Shown here piece by piece: positions 49,732-56,341 of a stretch of DNA of 56,341 nucleotides. Made by a program: the position numbers and the translations under genes. Numbering within the stretch: the stretch's first letter is position 1; each line of letters starts with the position of its first letter. This DNA comes from Chloroflexota bacterium (lineage in GTDB: Bacteria > Chloroflexota > Anaerolineae > Promineifilales > Promineifilaceae), in the NCBI GenBank assembly GCA_014584575.1, contig JACTMP010000080.1, positions 1 through 56,341 on the forward strand, read 5' to 3'. The notes under the pieces are model-generated. The model saw nothing but the letters and a program-made list of their open reading frames with translations, was not told where the DNA came from and searched no databases.

Positions 49732-50068
49732 CGTTTCCTCCTGTTCCTGCTGCTCGTTTAAGGTAATTGTTGCCCCCGCCTGTGCCCACCAGCATTGCCC
49801 TGATTATACATCAGAGACCCGGCGGTTGAAACCGCAGTAACAGAGGGCAAAGTCGGCCCTTCACCAGGTTCAGGGCAAGCTCTGCGCCAACTATCCCGAC
49901 TGTCCCCAGCCGACTATCTCCAGACCGCGCAGGCGGTCTTTGCCTTCTGTTGCCGCGAATGTATTCGCCCGGCTGCCAGGTGAAAATAGAATAAGTGTAT
50001 CATTGACGTTAAATTGGCTTTGTGTTACAGTTTGCCCAACTTTTAGTGTAATAAATACACTTAATGTC
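49732..50068. other. Spacer with a MITE-like element
   Basis: No gene is visible. The central part (49831-49958) carries imperfect inverted ends; see the mobile-element entry. Bases 49980-50068 are AT-rich and probably hold promoters. Confidence 0.5.
49831..49958. mobile_element. Possible small non-autonomous element
   Basis: The left end (CGCAGTAACAGAGGGCAAAG near 49833) and the complement of the right end (CGCGGCAACAGAAGGCAAAG near 49957) agree at most positions. They enclose about 90 bases with an AGACCGC/GCGGTCT hairpin. No coding capacity. Confidence 0.4.
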
Positions 50069-50101
50069 AGACCTGACAGGTTTCAAAAACCTGTCAGGTC
50101 T
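50069..50101. repeat. Perfect palindrome AGACCTGACAGGTTT upstream of nadC
   Basis: Arms 50069-50083 and 50087-50101 are perfect 15-bp complements with a 3-base loop, close to the element at 10830. Confidence 0.92.
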
Positions 50102-50125
50102 CCAGACAGATGGAGATAGGCAGAT

Positions 50126-50959
50126 TTGAAACTACACCCACACATTGAACAGGCTATTCACACTGCCCTGGCCGAAGATTTAGGCAGCGGCGACGTGACC
50201 ACGCTGGCGATTGTGGCCGAAGATGGGGTGATGCACGGCCGTTTCCAGGCAAAAGCACATGGTATCATTGCCGGGCTGGAAGTGGCGCGGCTGGTATTTG
50301 CCCTACTGGACGAACGGGTCACATTCACGCCACAGGTGCAGGATGGCGACCCGGTCACACCCGGCCAACTCATTGCCACCGTCAATGGCCTGGCCCGCGC
50401 CCTGCTCAGCGGCGAGCGCACGGCGCTCAACTTTTTGCAGCGCATGTCCGGCATTGCCACACTGACACGCCAGTTTGTGGACACCATCGCCGGGACAACG
50501 GCCGTCATCCTGGACACCCGCAAAACCGCCCCCGGCCTGCGCGCCGCCGATAAACTGGCGGTGCAAATGGGCGGTGGGCAAAACCACCGCTTTGGCCTGT
50601 TTGACATGGCGTTGATCAAGGACAACCACATTGCCGCCGTGAACGGCGATCTGGCGGAAGCAGTACATCGCGTCAAACGTTATGTACCCGACGTGCCCGT
50701 GGAAATTGAAGTGACGACGCTGGCGCAGTTGCGCACGGCCGTCTCCCTCCCCGTAGACCGCATTATGCTGGACAACATGAGCCTGGAACAGATGCGGCAG
50801 GCGGTGGAGATGTGCAACGGCCGTGTCCCCCTGGAAGCGTCCGGCAACGTCAATTTAGACACCATCCGCGCCATTGCCGAAACCGGCGTGGACTACATTT
50901 CCATCGGCGCTCTCACCCATTCCGTGCGGGCGTTGGATATTAGTTTGGAGCTTGAGTAA
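50126..50959 (+). CDS. nadC: Nicotinate-nucleotide pyrophosphorylase
   Basis: It makes nicotinate mononucleotide from quinolinate and PRPP. Hallmarks are 'ALAEDLGSGDVTTLAI' at the start, 'LLSGERTALNFLQRMSGIATLT', 'ILDTRKTAPGLRAADKLAVQMGGGQNHRFGLFDMALIKDNH' (active-site Arg, Lys and His) and 'IMLDNMSLEQMRQAVE', 'EASGNVNLDTI'. The 277-residue length is normal. The start is TTG 50126, after GGAG at 50112-50115. nadA and nadB follow on the same strand, giving the complete pathway from aspartate. Confidence 0.96.
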   Translation: MKLHPHIEQAIHTALAEDLGSGDVTTLAIVAEDGVMHGRFQAKAHGIIAGLEVARLVFALLDERVTFTPQVQDGDPVTPGQLIATVNGLARALLSGERTALNFLQRMSGIATLTRQFVDTIAGTTAVILDTRKTAPGLRAADKLAVQMGGGQNHRFGLFDMALIKDNHIAAVNGDLAEAVHRVKRYVPDVPVEIEVTTLAQLRTAVSLPVDRIMLDNMSLEQMRQAVEMCNGRVPLEASGNVNLDTIRAIAETGVDYISIGALTHSVRALDISLELE

Positions 50960-50965
50960 GGGTCT

Positions 50966-51012
50966 GTAGTAGGCGATTTATCGCCTTTTGACGGCGATAA
51001 ATCGCCTACTAC
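50966..51012. repeat. Perfect 20-bp inverted repeat between nadC and nadA
   Basis: Arms 50966-50985 and 50993-51012 are exact complements with a 7-base loop. It ends 14 bases before nadA; no T-run follows, so it may act at the mRNA level. Confidence 0.93.
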
Positions 51013-51026
51013 GAACGAGGAAAACC

Positions 51027-52061
51027 ATGACCTACGAACAAACACTCACCCACATGCGCGCCAAATTGCAGCGCATTGCCCCGGACTTTGAGATTGAGTA
51101 CAAGGCCAAAATCGCGTATGAGATCAACCAGTTGAAAAAGGAGCGCAACGCCGTCATCCTGGGGCACAATTATATGGAACCGGCGCTGTTCCACTCCGTG
51201 CCCGATTTCACCGGCGATTCGCTGGAACTGAGCCGCCGCGCCGCGCAAACAGACGCGGACATCATCGTCTTTTGCGGCGTCGAATTCATGGCCGAGACGG
51301 CCAAAATCCTGAACCCGAGCAAGACGGTACTCATCCCCTCGCAAAAGGCGGGCTGCTCCTTAGCCGCCAGCATTACCGCCCAGGATGTGCGCGATTTGAA
51401 AGCGCGTTTCCCTGGCGTGCCCGTCGTCACCTACATCAACACCTACGCCGACGTGAAAGCAGAGACGGACATTTGCTGCACCTCCGGCAACGCCAAAGCG
51501 GTGGTTGAATCGCTGCACGCGGACACCATCATCTTCCTGCCTGATGAATACCTGGCGCGGAATGTGGCCCTGGAGACGGGCAAACATATCATCTTCCCCA
51601 GCAAAAACGGCAAACCGAACGGGGAAACGACGCTGGATGTACAGATGATTGGCTGGCACGGCCGTTGTGAAGTGCATGAAAAGTTCACCGTCGCCGACAT
51701 TGAAGCCGTGCGCCACGACCATCCCGACACGCTCATCCTGGCTCACCCCGAATGCAGCCCGGAAGTCGTCTCCGCCAGCGACTTTTCCGGCAGCACCACC
51801 GCCCTCATCCGCTTTGTAGAGCAAAGCACCGCGCCCAGCTATTTGCTGCTCACCGAATGTTCGATGGGCGACAACATCATGGCCGCCCACCCGGACAAGG
51901 AGATGCTGCGCCTTTGCTCCGTGCGCTGCCCGCACATGAACCAGATTCGCCTGGAAGACACCCGCGACGCCCTGCGCTACACTCAATACGAAGTCCACGT
52001 GCCCGAAGAAATTCGGGTGCGTGCCCTCCGTTCTGTTGAGCGCATGTTAGCCATTGGGTAA
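51027..52061 (+). CDS. nadA: Quinolinate synthase A
   Basis: It condenses iminoaspartate with dihydroxyacetone phosphate to quinolinate using a [4Fe-4S] cluster. The 344-residue product has 'ERNAVILGHNYMEPALFHSVPDFTGDSLELSR', 'FCGVEFMAETAKIL', 'QKAGCSLAASI' (first Cys), 'TYINTYADVKAETDICCTSGNA' (second) and 'LLTECSMGDN' (third). ATG 51027 is chosen, with GAGG 6 bases upstream; the longer frame from 50988 is inside the hairpin. It lies between nadC and nadB. Confidence 0.96.
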   Translation: MTYEQTLTHMRAKLQRIAPDFEIEYKAKIAYEINQLKKERNAVILGHNYMEPALFHSVPDFTGDSLELSRRAAQTDADIIVFCGVEFMAETAKILNPSKTVLIPSQKAGCSLAASITAQDVRDLKARFPGVPVVTYINTYADVKAETDICCTSGNAKAVVESLHADTIIFLPDEYLARNVALETGKHIIFPSKNGKPNGETTLDVQMIGWHGRCEVHEKFTVADIEAVRHDHPDTLILAHPECSPEVVSASDFSGSTTALIRFVEQSTAPSYLLLTECSMGDNIMAAHPDKEMLRLCSVRCPHMNQIRLEDTRDALRYTQYEVHVPEEIRVRALRSVERMLAIG

Positions 52062-52128
52062 TAGAGATTGGGAGATTGAGAGATTTGCTCTGCACCCAAT
52101 CTCCTAATCTCCTAATCTCTCAATCTCA
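52062..52128. repeat. Octanucleotide repeat hairpin between nadA and nadB
   Basis: GAGATTGG, GAGATTGA units face AATCTCCT, AATCTCCT and AATCTCTC. The block starts at the nadA stop and ends 8 bases before the nadB start. Confidence 0.92.
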
Positions 52129-52136
52129 AAAAAACC

Positions 52137-53696
52137 ATGATTCAAACCGAAGTTCTCATCATTGGCAGCGGCATAGCCGGCGGCACGGCCGCGCTGCAAC
52201 TGGCCGACGCGGGCATCCCGGTGACGCTGGTGACGCGGGCGCGGGAGCCGGAAGAGTCGAATACGAAATACGCCCAGGGGGGCATCATTTACAAAAGTCC
52301 GGCCGATTCGCCAGAGCAGTTGGTAGCGGACATTTTGCACGCGGGCGCCGGGCACAGTTATCCTCAGGCGGCGCAAATCCTGGCCGACGAAGGGCCGGGG
52401 CTGGTGGAAAAAATCTTGCTGGAACGGGTGGGCGTGCCGTTGGATCGGAATGAGTCGGGAGAACTGGACACGGTGTTTGAAGCCGCCCATTCGCAGCCGC
52501 GCATCGCCCACGCCGCCGACGCCACCGGGCGAGCCGTGGAAATTGCCCTGCTTAATGTGGTAAAAAACCACCCCAACGTGCAACTGCTGACGGGGCACAC
52601 GGCCGTAGACCTGCTCACCCCCGCCCATCACGGCCGTAACCGTCTGGCCGTCTACGAACCCCGCCACTGCGTGGGTGCATATGTGCTGAACCAGGACAGC
52701 GGCGAAATCAGCCGCATCATCGCCAAAAAGACGATCCTGGCCACGGGTGGTCTGGGACAGATTTATTTGCGCACGACCAATCCCGCCGGGTCACGCGGCG
52801 ATGGGTTGGCGATGGCCAACCGGGCCGGAGCGCGGGTCATCAACGCCGAATTTATCCAGTTCCACCCCACCACTTTTTACAAAACGGGCGCGCCCTACTT
52901 CCTGATCAGCGAGGCGGTGCGCGGCGCAGGGGGGCGGCTTGTGCATGAAAATGGCGCGCCGTTCATGCAAAAATATGACCCCGAATGGAAAGATTTAGCC
53001 CCGCGTGACGTGGTGGCCCGCTCCATTCGCCAGGAGATGGTGGCCCACGATCTGGATAACGTCTATCTGGATTTGCGCTCCTACCTGCCCAAAGCCAAAA
53101 TTTACGAACGCTTCCCCACCATTGCCGCCCGCTGCGCCGAGTTTGGCGTGGACATTACCACCGACCTGATTCCGATAGTGCCGGGGGCACATTATTCGTG
53201 TGGCGGCGTGTGGGTGGATGAGTACGGCCGTACCACTATCCACGATCTCTACGCCGTCGGCGAGGTCTCCTGCACCGGGCTGCACGGGGCCAACCGGCTG
53301 GCCAGTACCTCGCTGCTGGAAGGGCTGGTGTGGGGCAATCGGGCGGCGCAGCACATCCGGGCCGGGCTGGCCAATGCCCCTCTGCACAACCCGGACGACA
53401 TCCCACCCTGGCAAGATACCAGCCGCTACACGGCCGATCCGCTGCTGATCGCCCAGGACATGAGCACCATCCAACACATCATGTGGAATTACGTGGGCGT
53501 GGTGCGCGCCGATTACCGTTTGCAGCGGGCGCTGCGCGAACTGCGCCACCTGGAAACGGAGATTGAACAGTTTTACCGCGTGACCAGATTGACAGATGGT
53601 TTGGTGGGGTTACGGAATGCGGTGAGGACGGCCGTCCTCATCACCCAGGCCGCCCTGGCAAACAAACAAAGTATGGGCTGCCATTACCGCGAATAG
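52137..53696 (+). CDS. nadB: L-aspartate oxidase
   Basis: It oxidises L-aspartate to iminoaspartate for NadA. The 519-residue flavoprotein starts 'VLIIGSGIAGGTAALQLADAG' (FAD GxGxxG) and has 'ESNTKYAQGGI', 'ATGGLGQIYLRTTNPAGSRGDGLAMANRAGA', 'FIQFHPTTFY', 'GGVWVDEYGRTTIHDLYAVGEVSCTGLHGANRLASTSLLEGLVWG', the fumarate reductase/succinate dehydrogenase-type motifs. Length is normal. The ribosome site is weak because the octad hairpin fills the leader. Confidence 0.96.
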   Translation: MIQTEVLIIGSGIAGGTAALQLADAGIPVTLVTRAREPEESNTKYAQGGIIYKSPADSPEQLVADILHAGAGHSYPQAAQILADEGPGLVEKILLERVGVPLDRNESGELDTVFEAAHSQPRIAHAADATGRAVEIALLNVVKNHPNVQLLTGHTAVDLLTPAHHGRNRLAVYEPRHCVGAYVLNQDSGEISRIIAKKTILATGGLGQIYLRTTNPAGSRGDGLAMANRAGARVINAEFIQFHPTTFYKTGAPYFLISEAVRGAGGRLVHENGAPFMQKYDPEWKDLAPRDVVARSIRQEMVAHDLDNVYLDLRSYLPKAKIYERFPTIAARCAEFGVDITTDLIPIVPGAHYSCGGVWVDEYGRTTIHDLYAVGEVSCTGLHGANRLASTSLLEGLVWGNRAAQHIRAGLANAPLHNPDDIPPWQDTSRYTADPLLIAQDMSTIQHIMWNYVGVVRADYRLQRALRELRHLETEIEQFYRVTRLTDGLVGLRNAVRTAVLITQAALANKQSMGCHYRE

Positions 53697-53773
53697 GACA
53701 GCGAATGGGGAAGGATGGGGTACGGCCGTGTTGTCCATTCGCCCAGTCCTTCCCCCCAGAGAATTGTGTAAAC

Positions 53774-55096
53774 TCAGGCAAGACCCGATTGTGTCCGGCC
53801 ACGCCTGGAGATAGCGTCTACCAGCACTGCCGAGAGCAACACCAGACCGGTAACGACAAATTTAACGCCCGCGCTTAACCCCAGCAGCCCCATGCCGTTG
53901 TTGACCGCAGCAATGATCAGCGCACCTAACAAGGCGCTCATCACCCGTCCGCGACCGCCAAACAGACTGGTGCCGCCGATAACCGGTGCTGCAATCGAGA
54001 CCAGCAGCAAATCGCCGCCGCCGGCAGCCGTATCCACCGAGCGCAGCCGCGACGCCAAAACAATGCCCCCCATGCCGGCCATTACACTCGACAGCATAAA
54101 CACCGTCACCCGAATGCGCGTGACATTGATACCGGCGCGCCGCGCCGCCTCCATATTGCCTCCGATGGCATACACATAACGGCCGAAGCGCGTGCGCGTC
54201 GCCAGAAAGGAGAAAAACGTGAGCAGGATGAGCATGATAATGCCTACCAGCGGCACACCTCGATCCAGGTTACACACATAAATCACACCCATTGTTGCCA
54301 ACGCCACCAACGCGATCTCTAGCACGATAATAGTTACCGGCGTGGTAGAAACGCCGCGCTTGCGCCGGGAATTCCAGCGTGAGACGCGCCCCAGGGCAAA
54401 GATAAGCACAATAACTATGCCCACCAACCAGCTCAATTGCACCGGCAGCGTCACCCCACCTACGGCCAATTCGCGGGGCAAGAAGTAGTTGGCGATATTG
54501 ACAATTACCTGGTCTTGAATGATGACCGTGCCACCCGCGCCAATCAGGATCAGCACCACCCCATTCCAGACCAGTAATCCGGCCAATGTTACCACAAAAG
54601 AGGGGAGCTGGAACCGGGTGATAATCATCCCCTGCGCCACGCCGATGAGCGCAACCAGCAGCAGCGCCACGCCGACAGCCATCCACCAGGAGAGTGGTTC
54701 CGTCACCCCCACTCGCTCCATCAGCTGCCCCACCCCGGAAATACCTGTAGGGCCGCGCAGCAGCAAGGCCACCAGCACCGCCGCTACAGCGCTGACATAA
54801 CCAATGGAGAGGTCAATTTCTCCCAAGAGCAGCACAAATACCACCCCAGTAGCAATCACCGTAATCCCGGCCATCTGCACAATCAAATTCACCATATTGC
54901 GTGGCGTCAGGAAGTTTTCATTTAACGATTGGAAGATAATGGTAATAAGAACCAGCCCTAAAATGATGGGAATGGCCCCCAGATCACCAGAACGCAGCCG
55001 CCGTAAGTACGCATGGGCGTAATCACCCAATGACTGGGTCTGTGCTTTCTGCATCATCGAACCTTCGGTTGGTGAGGGTAATTGAGTTTCGCTCAT
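53774..55096 (-). CDS. Sugar ABC transporter permease (XylH/RbsC family)
   Basis: The 440-residue protein has about 10 membrane spans with 'GEIDLSIGYVSAVAAVLVALLL', 'GLLVWNGVVLILIGAGG', 'YAIGGNMEAARRAGINVTRIRV' (the EAA-like loop of this family) and 'GGTSLFGGRGRVMSALLGALII'. Length and the long central part fit XylH. It overlaps the ATPase gene by four bases. Only substrate binding at the neighbour decides the sugar; xylose or ribose are likely. Confidence 0.92.
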   Translation of the reverse strand: MSETQLPSPTEGSMMQKAQTQSLGDYAHAYLRRLRSGDLGAIPIILGLVLITIIFQSLNENFLTPRNMVNLIVQMAGITVIATGVVFVLLLGEIDLSIGYVSAVAAVLVALLLRGPTGISGVGQLMERVGVTEPLSWWMAVGVALLLVALIGVAQGMIITRFQLPSFVVTLAGLLVWNGVVLILIGAGGTVIIQDQVIVNIANYFLPRELAVGGVTLPVQLSWLVGIVIVLIFALGRVSRWNSRRKRGVSTTPVTIIVLEIALVALATMGVIYVCNLDRGVPLVGIIMLILLTFFSFLATRTRFGRYVYAIGGNMEAARRAGINVTRIRVTVFMLSSVMAGMGGIVLASRLRSVDTAAGGGDLLLVSIAAPVIGGTSLFGGRGRVMSALLGALIIAAVNNGMGLLGLSAGVKFVVTGLVLLSAVLVDAISRRGRTQSGLA

Positions 55097-55866
55097 GTTG
55101 AGGCCATCCCTGGTACGTGTTCCAGCTTGCCCGCCGTAATGGCATGGACAACTTCTTGCTGGTTAGTCTCTTTGGTTTTGTATACGTTTACACACTGCCC
55201 TAACCGCAGCACGGTGATGCGGTCGGTTACTTCAAAAATATCATGCAAATTGTGGGAGATGATGACGACAGCCAGCCCTTTATCGGCCAGGCGGCGCACC
55301 AGGTCAAGCACCTGCCGCGTTTGCGCCACCCCCAAAGCCGCCGTCGGTTCGTCCAATATCACCACCCGTGAATTCCACATGACAGCCTTAGCCACGGCAA
55401 TGGCCTGTCGCTGCCCGCCAGAGAGTTCGGCAACGGCCTGCCGTACCGAACGCACGGTGGTGACAGAAAGCGAATCTAGTGTCTTGAGAGCCACTTCTTC
55501 CATGGCCGCTTCATCCAGGCGAAACGGCCGTTGCAGCACCTCCCGCCCCAGAAACATATTGGCCACCACGTCCAGGTTGTCTGCCAGGGCCAGGTCTTGA
55601 TACACAATCTCAATCCCCAAATGGGCGGCGTCTCGGGGGCTGTGAATATGCACCGGTTGACCGGCAAATAAGACCTCGCCCTCGTCGAATTTGTAGATGC
55701 CGGCAATACCCTTAATGAGAGTAGATTTGCCCGCGCCGTTGTCACCGACCAGGGCCATCACTTCCCCTTCGCGGGTTTCAAAGTCCACTTTAGTCAGCGC
55801 CTGCACCGCGCCAAAATTTTTGGATACACCTCTTAGCTGCAAAATGGGCACACCGTTTTCTGCCAT
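55093..55866 (-). CDS. Sugar ABC transporter ATP-binding protein
   Basis: The 257-residue protein has Walker A 'VGDNGAGKSTLIKGIAG', the Q-loop 'IEIVYQDLALADNL', signature 'AELSGGQRQAIAVAKAVM', Walker B 'VVILDEPTAALG' and the switch 'ISHNL'. It has one ATPase domain, whereas XylG/RbsA usually have two. I start it at ATG 55866 with AGGTGA 4 bases upstream. It is a short ATPase of the CUT2 class. Confidence 0.93.
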   Translation of the reverse strand: MAENGVPILQLRGVSKNFGAVQALTKVDFETREGEVMALVGDNGAGKSTLIKGIAGIYKFDEGEVLFAGQPVHIHSPRDAAHLGIEIVYQDLALADNLDVVANMFLGREVLQRPFRLDEAAMEEVALKTLDSLSVTTVRSVRQAVAELSGGQRQAIAVAKAVMWNSRVVILDEPTAALGVAQTRQVLDLVRRLADKGLAVVIISHNLHDIFEVTDRITVLRLGQCVNVYKTKETNQQEVVHAITAGKLEHVPGMAST

Positions 55867-55950
55867 GAAGTCACCTTCTCCTGAGTCGCCGATTTCAACC
55901 CCTCTGGGGAGACTGGTCAGGGCCAGCCTCCCCAGACAAATTATATGGTG

Positions 55951-55979
55951 AGTTAGCCTGTTTTCAAAACAGGCCAACT
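55951..55979. repeat. AGTTAGCCTGTTTT palindrome
   Basis: Arms 55951-55964 and 55966-55979 pair with one mismatch around one base, between the binding-protein gene and the ATPase gene. Confidence 0.85.
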
Positions 55980-55989
55980 ACACACTTGC

Positions 55990-56341
55990 TTACGGGCAAT
56001 ACTGCTCAAACTCGCCCACGCAAATCTCTTCCCAGGTACGGAAACCGTCGGCAATCACCGTCTCTTCGATGTTCACGGCCGTTACCGCCAGCGGGGTCAG
56101 CTTGATGAACGGGATATCATTCGTGCCGTTGTTGAGCGTGTCGCTGGTCAAGGCGGAGACATCTTCACCGCAGAGTAAGGCAACGGCCGCTGCGGACGCG
56201 GCGTCCGCTTCCAGTTTGATCGGTTTGTAGACCGTCATCGTTTGCCAACCGGAGAGGATGTTCTGAATCCCGGCGGCCGTGGCATCCTGCCCACTCACCG
56301 GCAATGGGTCCAACCCCTGGCTCTTGAGGGCGGAGATGACA
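55990..56341 (-). CDS. Sugar ABC transporter substrate-binding protein, C-terminal part
   Basis: The frame runs off the right edge. The visible 116 residues include 'PLPVSGQDATAAGIQNILSGWQTMTVYKPIKLEADAASAAAVALL' and 'RTWEEICVGEFEQYC' at the end, the C-terminal lobe of XylF-type periplasmic binding proteins. It is the first gene of the transporter cluster visible on this strand. A signal peptide or lipobox would lie outside the window. Confidence 0.9.
   Translation of the reverse strand, partial: VISALKSQGLDPLPVSGQDATAAGIQNILSGWQTMTVYKPIKLEADAASAAAVALLCGEDVSALTSDTLNNGTNDIPFIKLTPLAVTAVNIEETVIADGFRTWEEICVGEFEQYCP

Larger units (their letters stand above)
169..56082. repeat. Dispersed 8-bp palindrome ACGGCCGT, about 129 copies
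   Basis: The perfect palindrome ACGGCCGT recurs from 169 to 56075, on average every 430-440 bases, in coding and noncoding DNA. Examples are 169, 325, 521, 840, 1060, 5900, 5990, 10675, 10693, 16622, 16654, 20023, 28692, 28743, 31842, 31871, 45445, 45475, 48029, 48068, 52599 and 52630. At the window's composition one or two copies are expected by chance. In genes it is read in all three phases: Thr-Ala-Val, (Asn/Asp/His/Tyr)-Gly-Arg, or Arg-Pro. It is sparse in rpoB, the RND gene and the xylH-like gene. The core CGGCCG with other flanks also occurs but is less common. The behaviour matches the HIP1 element of cyanobacteria, with a different sequence. The count is by eye and may be off by a few. 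Confidence 0.93.

Noticed and set aside
4077..55979. CRISPR array as explanation for the short repeats
   Set aside because: Unit lengths are 7-8 bases with no spacers, and no cas genes are present.

Overview
The window is a GC-rich bacterial chromosome segment with mostly short intergenic gaps and about 40 recognisable genes. I saw no rRNA, tRNA, CRISPR or phage genes. Gene content (DUF951, SHOCT-like/DUF4097/DUF2089 cluster, Uma2 proteins, ferredoxin-type sulfite reductase, YgeY plus xanthine dehydrogenase, xylose-type ABC transporter) and style suggest a member of Chloroflexota, probably Anaerolineae-like. That placement is inference; only a phylum-level guess is justified.

Layout. 1-1706: a partial coiled-coil gene, a lipocalin-like gene with a damaged start, a toxin-antitoxin pair, and gene debris including a duplicated 3' end of the next gene. 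1707-7246: a minus-strand assimilatory sulfate-reduction operon (sulfite reductase, unknown gene, SUMT, APS reductase, precorrin-2 dehydrogenase) behind a structured leader RNA with its own promoter and terminator. 7443-12777: a minus-strand operon of seven genes in which four proteins carry the same short SHOCT-like helical module. 13042-18405: glycosyltransferases, DUF951, an M50 protease, an HD protein and a TyrA-like dehydrogenase. 18594-22529: rpoB without rpoC, with a large insertion. 22619-30248: Xaa-Pro peptidase, a 29-residue ORF, TPR protein, PriA, two Uma2 proteins and a dTDP-4-dehydrorhamnose reductase. 30334-39566: an orphan ThiP-like permease, an SLC13/RCK transporter, and an RND exporter with a very large repeat-built insertion next to a MarR regulator. 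40198-48760: GlmS, YgeY, xanthine dehydrogenase-type subunits, a regulator pseudogene and a FAH-family hydrolase. 50126-53696: the nadC-nadA-nadB set for de novo NAD synthesis. 53774-56341: a xylose/ribose-type ABC transporter running off the end.

The most remarkable signal is not a gene. The 8-bp palindrome ACGGCCGT occurs about 129 times by hand count, where one or two would be expected, in genes and spacers alike. It resembles the HIP1 palindrome of cyanobacteria. A second layer is a set of period-7 and period-8 tandem repeats, usually arranged as two inverted arms, at about 20 places. They lie mostly in spacers but also inside priA and the xanthine dehydrogenase gene, and they resemble the heptanucleotide STRR repeats of filamentous cyanobacteria. 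A third layer is long near-perfect palindromes with tiny loops between genes.
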